Below are positions 14,357 to 22,271 of a stretch of 64,000 nucleotides of DNA, piece after piece. The translations under genes and the position numbers were made by a program. The notes under the pieces are model-generated. The model saw only the letters and a list, made by a program, of their open reading frames with translations. It was not told the DNA's origin and made no database searches. The stretch spans positions 1,674,001-1,738,000 of the forward strand of contig OZ251449.1 in the NCBI GenBank assembly GCA_965242505.1, in the 5' to 3' direction. Within the stretch, counting starts at the first letter, position 1. Each line of letters begins with the position of its first letter. The DNA comes from UBA2966 sp965242505. GTDB taxonomy: Bacteria; Pseudomonadota; Alphaproteobacteria; UBA2966.

Positions 14357-16891
14357 TCACGAGACGGGAGTCGCGCTCTCCGCCGTTCCCGTTTCGTCGA
14401 TCCGCCGACGGATATCGCTGGCGACTTCGAGCACTTCGGCCGGGGCGCGGACGCTTTCGCCGGCGCGTTGCCGCAGCGCGACGAGAAGCGGCGCCAAGGC
14501 AGCGGCTTTCTCGGGATCCTCCTCAAGCACGGCGACAAGATCGCGTTCCGGGAAACCGGCGGCGATGACCCTCGGGACGGTCCCCAGCATCTCGCCCAGC
14601 ATCTCTTCGTTTTCGGGAACGAAGACGGCATAGGCAGCGCGGAAGGGGTCCACGGCGGCTTGCCGTCGTCCCAGAGACAACAAGGCCCTGATCCGCGCCC
14701 ACGCCATTTGCCACCGGGACACAAGGGCCACATTCGGGGGCAGGGCGCCGAGCCTTCGTTCGAGTTCCTCGCACACGCGCAACGCGTCTTCCGGGCGCCC
14801 GGCCGCCGTCTGAATCAGGCTCTTGTTCAGCAATGCCCAAGCGATCGGTAACCGAAGTTCCGGCGCCTCATCGACGTCGAAGCGTCTGACAGCCTCGTCG
14901 CAAGTGGCAATCGCAGTTGCGGCATCTCCAAGCCGTCCTTGAGCAATGCCCTTGTGAACCAATGCCGCGGCGACCTGCAACCGGAGTTCCGGCGCCTCGT
15001 CGGCCCCGAAACGGTCGATAACCTCATCGTAGGTCGTGATCGCCGCCTCGGCATCGCCGAGTCGATTCTGAACAAAGCCCTTGATGACCAGCGCCATAGC
15101 GACCTGTAACCGGAGTTCCGGAGCCTCGTCGGCGCCGAAGCGTCCGACAATCTCGTCGCAGGTCGCGACCGCCGCTTCGGCATCGCCGAGTCGATACTGA
15201 ACAAGGCCCTTGGTGACCAGCGCCATAGCGACCTGTAACCGGAGTTCCGGAGCCTCGTCGGCGCCGAAGCGTCCGACAATCTCGTCGCAGGTCGCGACCG
15301 CCGCTTCGGCATCGCCAAGCTGCCCTTGGGCAAGGCCCTTGGCGACCAGCGCCCCGGCAACATACGACCGGAGTTCCGGAGCTTCGTCGGCGCCGAAGCG
15401 TCCGACAATCTCATCCCAGGTTTCGATCGCCGCTTCAGCGTCGCCGCGCTGTCTTTGAGCATCGCCCTTCTTGGCCAGCGCCGAGGCGACCGACAACCGG
15501 AGTTCCAAAGCCTCGTCGACGCCTTCACGGGCCTGCCCGTCCTCTCCGTCGATGGGGCACCGTCCCTCTTCGCGGAAAACGGCGCCCGTGAACGCATCCG
15601 CCTCCATGCGCGGCATCTCGGCGAGCGCCCGTTCGATCCCTTCGCGAATGACGGGGGATTGGGCAGCCTCCAAGCAAAGCGGACCGGATATTTCCGCCAG
15701 TTCCTCGCGGTCATAAAACACCGCCATGAAGCGGATCAGGCCCTGCACGACGGCCGCCTCGCCGCACTCGCGCCGCAACTTGTAGTAGATGCAGTAGAGC
15801 CGTTCGGCGGCGGCGTAGCGCCGCTTGCGCCCGGCCCCCTCCACGGCGACTGCGCCGCGCTCGACGAGCCTGCCGAGCATGGTCGAGACGACGCGGACGT
15901 CCAGGGCGGCGCGCGCCGCAATTTCGGCAGGGCTCGCCGGATGCCAGAGCGAATTCCAGAGATCGATCACCGCGAGATAGACGCGGCGTTCGATCTTGGG
16001 CAGGCCCTCCAGATGGCCGCGGAAGTATTCCGTGTGGTCGTCGATCAACGTCACCAGTTCGTCCATCAGCTGGCGCAGGGACCGGTGCTGCGCGAACCCG
16101 GCCACGATGACCAACAGGCGGGGGCTGCCGCCGGTCAGGATTTCGAGCGGCCGGATGTTCCACGCGCTCCTGTCGCCGCCGCCGGCCGCGCGCCACAGGC
16201 GCCGGCAGTCCTCGGTGTCCAGCGGTCGCAGGGATATCGTGCGGAACAGTTCGAAGAAGGGTTGGCGCGCATCGTCCAGCCCTTCGAAGCGGCTGGTGGC
16301 GGTGGCGACCAGCATGATCCGGGGTTCGGACTGCAACGCCTGGCGCAACCCCCACCCGAAATCGTCGTCCACGCTCTCGCCCAACGCCTGAAGGTTCTCG
16401 ACCATGAGGACCAGCCGTCTGTCGAGTCGTTCCGCGGCCGTCAGGACGGCGGCGCGGGCGCGGTCCGCGAGTTCGCGCTCGCGCCAGCGGGACTTCAGAT
16501 CGGCATGGGTGTCGCGCAGCTCGCGCGACAGGTCGGGATCGAATCCCGCGGCTTCCCGAGCGAGATGGAACAGCGCCTCCAGCCAGAAGTCGGCGAGGCT
16601 GAAGATCTCGTGGCTTTCCTCCATGAACCGCACGGGCAGCAGGCGCGTGGACAGTTCCTCGTCGACCCGGAGTTCAGCGGCGGCGCGCGCGAGCAGCATG
16701 GTCTTGCCCCGGCCGCGCGGCGCGACGATCAGGACGTGCTGACACGACGGCGCCTCGACGTTTCCCCGGAGGACGTCGAGCACGGCGTCGAGCTCGCGAT
16801 GCCGGACCACGAACTGCTCGATCACGTCGCGGTCGGACTGGAATAGCCCCGGGTTGAACTTGCGGATCGTCGGGACGCGCGGCTCGTTCAT
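14357..16891 (-). CDS. STAND-like AAA ATPase with C-terminal TPR array
   Basis: The 844-residue protein has a P-loop (APRGRGKTML, residues 57-66), a Walker B-like strand (LVLMVENLQ) and a winged-helix-like region near 330-390. From about 460 to 690 there is an array of 43-residue repeats with the core GDAEAAVATCDEIVGRFGADEAPELR; several copies are almost identical. TPR-type repeats usually sense a partner. ATG 16891 overlaps the stop of the upstream ATPase gene (ATGA) and has family-like sequence from NEPRVPTIRKFNPG. Its place beside a restriction system suggests defence, but no effector domain is visible. Confidence 0.75.
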   Translation of the reverse strand: MNEPRVPTIRKFNPGLFQSDRDVIEQFVVRHRELDAVLDVLRGNVEAPSCQHVLIVAPRGRGKTMLLARAAAELRVDEELSTRLLPVRFMEESHEIFSLADFWLEALFHLAREAAGFDPDLSRELRDTHADLKSRWRERELADRARAAVLTAAERLDRRLVLMVENLQALGESVDDDFGWGLRQALQSEPRIMLVATATSRFEGLDDARQPFFELFRTISLRPLDTEDCRRLWRAAGGGDRSAWNIRPLEILTGGSPRLLVIVAGFAQHRSLRQLMDELVTLIDDHTEYFRGHLEGLPKIERRVYLAVIDLWNSLWHPASPAEIAARAALDVRVVSTMLGRLVERGAVAVEGAGRKRRYAAAERLYCIYYKLRRECGEAAVVQGLIRFMAVFYDREELAEISGPLCLEAAQSPVIREGIERALAEMPRMEADAFTGAVFREEGRCPIDGEDGQAREGVDEALELRLSVASALAKKGDAQRQRGDAEAAIETWDEIVGRFGADEAPELRSYVAGALVAKGLAQGQLGDAEAAVATCDEIVGRFGADEAPELRLQVAMALVTKGLVQYRLGDAEAAVATCDEIVGRFGADEAPELRLQVAMALVIKGFVQNRLGDAEAAITTYDEVIDRFGADEAPELRLQVAAALVHKGIAQGRLGDAATAIATCDEAVRRFDVDEAPELRLPIAWALLNKSLIQTAAGRPEDALRVCEELERRLGALPPNVALVSRWQMAWARIRALLSLGRRQAAVDPFRAAYAVFVPENEEMLGEMLGTVPRVIAAGFPERDLVAVLEEDPEKAAALAPLLVALRQRAGESVRAPAEVLEVASDIRRRIDETGTAESATPVS
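15000..15480 (-). repeat. 129-bp tandem repeats within the TPR region
   Basis: Consecutive 129-bp units encode the 43-residue TPR-like repeats. The two units spanning roughly 15100-15360 are nearly identical at the DNA level, including silent positions, which points to recent duplication or gene conversion. Copy number may vary between strains. Confidence 0.75.
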
Positions 16892-18135
16892 CGGGCGTCC
16901 CTCCGGCGGTTCTTGATGCGGTCGGCAAGGGGCGCGTGGTGGTTGCGGAAGCGCGCGGCCCACCAGTCCTTCAACAGACGCGACGGGAAGCGGAAGCCGT
17001 CGGGGTCGCGCTCGAGGTAACCGTCGTGCTCCAAGAGGTCGAGAACTTCCGTGACGCGGGCAGGCGCGTCATGGAGCAACGGGGCGTACAACTGCCCGAG
17101 ACCGCGCTGGACATCGGCGGTGAACACGCCCTGGACGGCGGCTTCGGCCAGGATCTCCATGGCGACCCGGCGGCTTTCGTCGTCCAGCGCATCCTTGAGG
17201 CGAGCCTCGTAGTGCGCGAGGTCGCTCTGTCCCGACGGCCCCAGGAGCTCGGTGCGGTAGACCGTGTCGACGTCGGCTGCCGTCACCCGGTCGCGTCCCT
17301 GCATCCGGGCAAAGTCCCGCAGCCGCGCGAAGAAGGACTGCACATGATGGGGGATGCCGATCCCGAGGGCGTCGAAGGCGGCGCCGGCGACGCCGTCCTC
17401 GACCCGTAGCCCGCAACTGTCCGCGAGACGCTCGAAACAGGCCGTGCTCGTGTCGCGGTCCCAGGGACCCAGGCGGAAGGTGGAGAGGTAGTTGATGCGG
17501 TCGGGAATGTCAAGTCGCTCGACCAGAGGCTCCAGCCCGATGCTGCCGGACACGACGACGACCGGGGAATCCCCTTCCAGAACCTGAAGAGCGTGGCGCA
17601 GCCAGCTCAGGAACACATCGACCCGTTGCGCGCCATCGTTCTCGCGAAGCAGGCGTTGGAGGAAGATCGGCAGCTCGTCGATGACGAGAAGGACCGATCG
17701 TTCGTGCCCGGCGCACGCCTGGATGATCCGGTCCCCGTGGCGACGCCAGTTTCCGGCATCGAGACCGGCGCGGAACTTCACGTGAAAATCGGACGCGCCG
17801 ATCTCTTCCACATTGTCTTGGAACCATTGCCTCATGTGCCCCATGCCGGCAGTCAGACGCTCCGCCAGCGACTGGACCGGATGCGCCGCCCGGGCGATCT
17901 CGGCGATCGCGTCTTCCGCGCAAGTCGCGGCCTCGACGTCGGCGAAGAGGGACACCCAGCCGTCGTCCCCGAGCCGCCGCCCGAGCTCGCGGGCGATGCT
18001 GGTCTTCCCCATGCGCCGTTGCCCGGTGAGCAGAACGTGGTTGCCGTCGCGGATCCGCGCCGTCAGACTTTCCAACTCGCTCTCGCGACCGAAGAAATCG
18101 TCGCCGCTCACCCAGCGGCCAGTGGAAGATCGCAT
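16888..18135 (-). CDS. AAA ATPase (ORC/STAND-like), first gene of the two-ATPase operon
   Basis: The 415-residue protein has FFGRESELESL followed by the Walker A motif TGQRRMGKTS (residues 37-46), Walker B LLVIDELP near 150, a sensor-like VVVVSGSIGLEPLV, and a C-terminal winged-helix-like region (VLDLLEHDGYLERDPDG). This layout is common in ATPases that load or gate partners. It overlaps the TPR-ATPase gene by four bases, so the products are probably made together and may interact. A promoter and a large palindrome lie just upstream. No nuclease, protease or membrane domain is seen. Confidence 0.75.
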   Translation of the reverse strand: MRSSTGRWVSGDDFFGRESELESLTARIRDGNHVLLTGQRRMGKTSIARELGRRLGDDGWVSLFADVEAATCAEDAIAEIARAAHPVQSLAERLTAGMGHMRQWFQDNVEEIGASDFHVKFRAGLDAGNWRRHGDRIIQACAGHERSVLLVIDELPIFLQRLLRENDGAQRVDVFLSWLRHALQVLEGDSPVVVVSGSIGLEPLVERLDIPDRINYLSTFRLGPWDRDTSTACFERLADSCGLRVEDGVAGAAFDALGIGIPHHVQSFFARLRDFARMQGRDRVTAADVDTVYRTELLGPSGQSDLAHYEARLKDALDDESRRVAMEILAEAAVQGVFTADVQRGLGQLYAPLLHDAPARVTEVLDLLEHDGYLERDPDGFRFPSRLLKDWWAARFRNHHAPLADRIKNRRRDAR

Positions 18136-18171
18136 GGCATGAACCCACTATCCAATGATCAGTTGTATGCA

Positions 18172-18200
18172 TGAATATCATTCAACGAAACGGTTGTCAA
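18172..18200 (-). promoter_or_regulatory. putative promoter of the two-ATPase operon
   Basis: On the minus strand TTGACA (18200-18195) is a perfect -35 box. A 17-bp spacer separates it from TATTCA (18177-18172), a weaker -10. The operon's start codon is about 37 bp further on. The -35 box lies at the centre of a 33-bp palindrome. Confidence 0.55.
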
Positions 18201-18213
18201 CGATATTGTTGAA
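18181..18213. promoter_or_regulatory. 33-bp palindrome, likely operator
   Basis: The arms TTCAACGAAACGGTTG and CAACGATATTGTTGAA are imperfect inverses around T18197. The outer six bases and inner four bases match exactly. It sits in an AT-rich patch and covers the -35 box, as expected for a repressor site. No regulator gene is adjacent, so autoregulation or a distant repressor is possible. Confidence 0.6.
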
Positions 18214-18337
18214 AATAACGCGTATCGGATACCATGCGCCCCCAGCGAGGCCGGGCTACTCCGACGATGAGATCAGGACACTCGGGGGCGTGGGCGCCAT
18301 CGGCCGATAGCCCACCGTCGGCCGCTCGTGATGTCGG

Positions 18338-19516
18338 TCATGGCGCCGGGCTTCCGTCCAGCAAGCGATCCATGAGGGAAGCGGTGAGGGCCGAGGCGGT
18401 CGTAGAACTAGCCTCCGCGACGGTAGCAGTGGCGCGTGTCGCTTCCACAATCTCCACATAGCACCTCTGAAGGGGAACAGGCGGAATCGGTAGCGGCAAG
18501 GACTTGAGCTCCCTTGCATTGATGTTAGCCTGCCCGATTGCACCACGCGCGATGTCGAAGAGTCGGTGCTTCATAGCACCTGAGTTCATGAGTGCCCAAA
18601 CATAAAATGGACAGACGCGAGTTTCGTCGAGGCGTAATCGAATAAAATACGAGGCAGCGACCGCCATGAATCGATCATCCCATATCCCGGTCTTTCCGAC
18701 AAGTTCCTTGCTATTTGTTCGATTGAATAGGATATCCCCAGCATGAAGAATATATTTCGCAATTTCAGTTTCCGATAGTATAACGTATTTCAAATCAGTA
18801 CAGTCTATATCACCACCATAGGTGACATTCCCCATTCGTAATATCGGTATACCATCAGCTTTATCATTGGCCTTCCTGCTTGTACCATACTGCGTCATAA
18901 TGCAGAGATTTCCCAGTGGTTCGATATTCCACCCCATCGGGTTATCCATAGGGTCACCAAACATCTTGATGAACAGAGCCGATGCGAAGGTGTGAAGGAG
19001 GGCGGTGGCTCGCGTCCGCAGGCGTTCGATCCTCGCCGCCCGATTGAGGATGCCGGCTATGCGCCACTGTTCATCGAGCGGTGGAAGAGGAATTGGAATA
19101 CCTTTCAGTGCAGATTTCGATATTTCCTTGAAGGTCGTTCCACCGGCAAGCCGGATCAGATGATCTTGTTGTCCACGCAACCAGTAAGCCAAATACTCCG
19201 GAACCAGATAGTCCCCACATATGAAGTTGGCAAAGCCTTGGTTGGTCGCCATGGGCCTTTCCGCAATAGCTGTATAGCCGATGGTCGCGCGACTGGTCAG
19301 AAGAACGGTTCCCGCCGGCACCAACCGGGCGCTACTCTCCCGCAATCCTGTCTCGGTGATCGTTTCTTTCGTCCGCGCTATGGAAAGGTCGCTCAAAGCG
19401 GTCACATCCGTCGGCGTGGCCCACGGGATCGGACCGCCAAAATACGCCTCGTTGTTTCGGCGCGGAGTGCCGCCGCCTACAATGGCGCAGACATCCCCAA
19501 GCGGGACGACTCTCAC
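18338..19516 (-). CDS. hsdS: type I restriction-modification specificity subunit
   Basis: The 392-residue protein has two target-recognition domains. The first opens with VPLGDVCAIVGGGTPRRNN and the second with WNIEPLGNLCIMTQYGTS. Each is followed by a conserved helix region, GIPIPLPPLDEQWRIAGIL and SLPLPIPPVPLQRCYVEIV. HsdS decides the bipartite DNA sequence recognised by the HsdMS methylase and HsdRMS nuclease. GTG 19516 begins one base after the stop of the YwgA-like gene. The second domain is visibly more AT-rich than its surroundings, consistent with domain exchange. Confidence 0.93.
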   Translation of the reverse strand: MRVVPLGDVCAIVGGGTPRRNNEAYFGGPIPWATPTDVTALSDLSIARTKETITETGLRESSARLVPAGTVLLTSRATIGYTAIAERPMATNQGFANFICGDYLVPEYLAYWLRGQQDHLIRLAGGTTFKEISKSALKGIPIPLPPLDEQWRIAGILNRAARIERLRTRATALLHTFASALFIKMFGDPMDNPMGWNIEPLGNLCIMTQYGTSRKANDKADGIPILRMGNVTYGGDIDCTDLKYVILSETEIAKYILHAGDILFNRTNSKELVGKTGIWDDRFMAVAASYFIRLRLDETRVCPFYVWALMNSGAMKHRLFDIARGAIGQANINARELKSLPLPIPPVPLQRCYVEIVEATRATATVAEASSTTASALTASLMDRLLDGSPAP

Positions 19517-19517
19517 C

Positions 19518-20054
19518 CTACTCCCCCCGCACCGAGGCGAGTTCGTTCTTCGGGTCGAGCCCCAGGTCGCGGATCAGGGAGTACGCCTTCTCGAGCCGCT
19601 CGGCGCTCGCCTTGATGGGTTTCCGAGCCTTCGTTTCCCCGACCGCTCCCTTCATGTCGTATCCATTCTCGACGAAGTAGACGATCGTCGCGGCGAGCTC
19701 CAGGACGATGTCTTCGACTTTCTCTATCCTCTTCAGAAACCGGCGAGCTTCGTCGGCGGACAACGCGCCAAGACCTCCGGAAGGGTCGGCTCCCTCGCGA
19801 AGCGTGAAAATCGCGTACCGGATGCCGTAGCGGCCGGGCCGTTCCCTGACCTTGATCCGCTTGTTCGCTCGCGCGTCCAGGCAACCATCGGCGAGATCGA
19901 ACGAGTACGGACCATAATGATGATAGACGAACGGAAGTTCGAAGTTCGCCCCACAGCGATGCAGAAGATACGCGCGTTTCTGCAATCGCGTTCGTCCGAC
20001 GAGTCGGCCGCCATGCAATGCGATCAGATTGACGACGATATCCGCGGCATTCAT
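19518..20054 (-). CDS. YwgA-like protein inside the restriction operon
   Basis: The 178-residue protein has an N-terminal segment (GGRLVGRTRLQKRAYLLHRCG) and FVYHHYGPYSFDL resembling YwgA-type proteins. In Bacillus these are encoded next to an HD-domain protein of the COG1078/YwfO type. A remnant of such an HD gene lies upstream here at 20362-20550. ATG 20054 has a strong ribosome binding site (AAGGAGGTG) directly after repeat copy C. Role in restriction unknown; it may modulate or protect. Confidence 0.65.
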   Translation of the reverse strand: MNAADIVVNLIALHGGRLVGRTRLQKRAYLLHRCGANFELPFVYHHYGPYSFDLADGCLDARANKRIKVRERPGRYGIRYAIFTLREGADPSGGLGALSADEARRFLKRIEKVEDIVLELAATIVYFVENGYDMKGAVGETKARKPIKASAERLEKAYSLIRDLGLDPKNELASVRGE

Positions 20055-20070
20055 GCTCGCACCTCCTTCA

Positions 20071-20361
20071 GCCCGCATTTCTCATACTGCCTGTCCGCGA
20101 GCTTCATCCGGCGACGGGGACGCCGCAGGGTCCCGTTCGCGCTCTTCCTCCCTGGCGCGACCCCCACCCCGACCCTCCCCCTGTAAGGGGGAGGGAGAAA
20201 AGGGCGCGCTGCCCCGCGCTCTCTCCTCCCCTTGGATAGGTGATGGGAAGGGGCCGTTGACGCTCCTCCCCCCTGACAGGAGGGAGGTCGGGAGGGGGGC
20301 GGATCGCGGTCCCGCAACGCCGCGCAATCCCCGATCCTCCACCGGTATGAGAAATACGGGT
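20071..20361 (+). repeat. Family 2 repeat, copy C (complete, about 291 bp)
   Basis: Bounded by GCCCGCATTTCTCATACTG and the inverse GGTATGAGAAATACGGGT. The body holds two hairpin blocks: CCCTCCCCCTGTAAGGGGGAGGG near 20180 and CTCCCCCCTGACAGGAGGGAGG near 20270. This is the best full-length copy. It lies inside the type I restriction operon, between hsdM and the YwgA-like gene, and truncates an HD-domain gene. Confidence 0.85.
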
Positions 20362-20550
20362 CAGAACGTTGCGCAATTCATCCGCTTGGCCCGGTTCCGG
20401 CGCATAGACGCGCCGGAGTCTCTCCGTGCCTTGAAGCGCATCGAGCAAGCGCCATGCGATGTCGTCCGTCTTGTCGCGGTCTGCGTCGCCGTCACCGTCG
20501 CCGCCGAAGACGACAAGGCCGTGGACCGGATCGCGAATACGCTGCGTCAT
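20362..20550 (-). pseudogene. remnant of an HD-domain (COG1078/YwfO-like) protein
   Basis: From ATG 20550 the frame reads TQRIRDPVHGLVVF, then DIAWRLLDALQGTERLRRV. This is the start of HD-superfamily proteins of the YwfO/dNTP-hydrolase type (IRDPVHG...LLDTxEFQRLRRI). The match fades after the RLRRV motif, and the frame then runs into repeat copy C. No HD catalytic domain follows. The adjacent YwgA-like gene is its usual partner, so the pair was probably intact before the repeat arrived. Confidence 0.6.
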
Positions 20551-20634
20551 GGCGCGAGTCATACCCTGTTGTTCCTATTTTGTCCACAACAAATGCGGGC
20601 GCTTGAAACACGGCGACAGGCGCGCCGGAAACGC

Positions 20635-22266
20635 TCATTCCGCGCCCGCCTCCCGCACCGCGGCGGCGAGCGCGTCGATCTCTCCCAGGATCTCCGTCTC
20701 GGTGGCCCTCAGTTCATCCAGAATCTCCAGCGGGTCGCGATGCTCCGTCCTGGCGCGGCTCGCCGGGCGGTGGCGTCCGGCGCTCAGGTTGAAGTCGGCG
20801 GCGCGTATGGCGTCGGCGTCGGCGAACCACCACTTCTCGGTCCACTCGGCTTCCGGATCGCGGTCTCTCCAGGCGGTCCACAGGTCCGCGCGGTTCTCGA
20901 ACGCCGCGATCAGGCCCGGCAGATCATCATCGTCGATGGGCCGGTCGTGGTTGGCGTCGAGCTTGAAGCCGTCGTTGTCGGCGTGAAGGAACATCACATG
21001 TCCGGTCGCGCCGCCCTTGCGGAAGACGAGCGCCGAGGTCTTGACGCCGGAATAGGGGTTGAACACGCCGCCCGGCAGGGACAGCACGGCCTCGACGGTG
21101 TTGTTCTCGACCAGTCTGCGGCGCAACTCGCGGTGCGCGGCGGTGGAGCCGAACAACACGCCTTCGGGCGCCACCACGCCGCAGCGCCCGCCCTCCCTCA
21201 AGTGGTTCAGCATGAATTGCAGGAACAGAAGCTCCGTCTGCGCCGTGCGGCCGACCTTCACGTCCTCGACGATGCGGTCCTTGTCCAGCCGGCCGGAAAA
21301 GGGCGGGTTGGCGAGGATCACGTCGAAGCCGCCCGCGGGCAGGTCGAGCTCCGCTCTCGCGGCGCGGTCGAGGGAACGGGTGAGCGCGTCGCGGCGCAGG
21401 ACGCGCACCCGGTCGAGGCCGCGAAGCGTGAGGTTCATGGTGGCGAGGCGGACCATCCGCGAGTCCACGTCCATGCCGAAGAAGGTGGCCTCGCGCAGCC
21501 GGTCCGCCGCCTCGCGGCCCAGCGCATCGCCGAGACCCCGCCGGATCGTCTTGCCGTCGACCTCGACCTCCTCGATGCCGTCCGGCGACGAGTTGGCGAG
21601 GCGGATATGGTCGTAGGCGCCGACCAGGAAGCCGGCGGTGCCGGCGGCCGGATCGAAGACCGTCTCGCCCAGGCGCGGATCGACCAGCCGGACCAAGTCG
21701 CGGATGACGTGGCGCGGCGTGCGGAACTGCCCGAGTTCGCCGGCTTGGCGAATCTGGCGCAGCACGTGCTCGAACAGGTCGCCCTTGGCGTCGGCGTCGA
21801 CCAGTTCGAGATGCAGGTCGTTCACCTGGCTCACGACCTGGGTGAGCACCGTAGGCTCATCGATGACCAGGCGGGCGCCGTCCATGAAGTCGGTGACGCC
21901 CTCGGCCGCGATCCCGGCATGGAACGGAAAGACCTCCCCGCGCACCCAGGAGACCAAGGGTTCTCCGTTCAGCGCATTGGCCCAGCGGGACCAGCGGAGA
22001 AAGTCGCGCGGGACCGTCTTCGCGCCGGGCTCGCGCGCGTTGCGCGGGTCGCGCAGGGTCCACTCGCCGGAGAAGACGCTCGTGAAGGGCGCCGCGCCCG
22101 GGCGGGTCGCGGCGCGGACGCGGGCGGCGTCCGCCGCCTCGAACATGTAGAAGTAGAACAGGAAGCTCAACTGCTCGGCGTTCTGGGCCGGGTCCGGGTA
22201 GCCGCCGGCGAAGAGGTAGTCCCGGATGCGGTCGATGGCGCGGCGGAGATCGGGAGTCAGCGGCAT
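20635..22266 (-). CDS. hsdM: type I restriction-modification DNA adenine methyltransferase
   Basis: The 543-residue protein has the HsdM layout: an N-terminal helical domain (RDYLFAGGYPDPAQNAEQL), QFRTPRHVIRDLV, the SAM-binding motif FDPAAGTAGF (204-213), and the catalytic NPPF motif near residue 320. It methylates adenine in the site chosen by HsdS. ATG 22266 lies five bases after the hsdR stop, and upstream in-frame sequence overlaps hsdR, which fixes the start. Confidence 0.95.
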   Translation of the reverse strand: MPLTPDLRRAIDRIRDYLFAGGYPDPAQNAEQLSFLFYFYMFEAADAARVRAATRPGAAPFTSVFSGEWTLRDPRNAREPGAKTVPRDFLRWSRWANALNGEPLVSWVRGEVFPFHAGIAAEGVTDFMDGARLVIDEPTVLTQVVSQVNDLHLELVDADAKGDLFEHVLRQIRQAGELGQFRTPRHVIRDLVRLVDPRLGETVFDPAAGTAGFLVGAYDHIRLANSSPDGIEEVEVDGKTIRRGLGDALGREAADRLREATFFGMDVDSRMVRLATMNLTLRGLDRVRVLRRDALTRSLDRAARAELDLPAGGFDVILANPPFSGRLDKDRIVEDVKVGRTAQTELLFLQFMLNHLREGGRCGVVAPEGVLFGSTAAHRELRRRLVENNTVEAVLSLPGGVFNPYSGVKTSALVFRKGGATGHVMFLHADNDGFKLDANHDRPIDDDDLPGLIAAFENRADLWTAWRDRDPEAEWTEKWWFADADAIRAADFNLSAGRHRPASRARTEHRDPLEILDELRATETEILGEIDALAAAVREAGAE

Positions 22267-22271
22267 CGTCG

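Noticed and set aside
15000..15480. CRISPR-like periodic repeats
   Set aside because: The period is 129 bp, the units are contiguous without spacers, and they encode an in-frame TPR array.
20051..20342. Open frames of the type RDRDPPPSRPPS in repeats at 20, 27, 49 and 61 kb
   Set aside because: They are translations of the family 2 hairpin sequence and appear wherever the repeat does.
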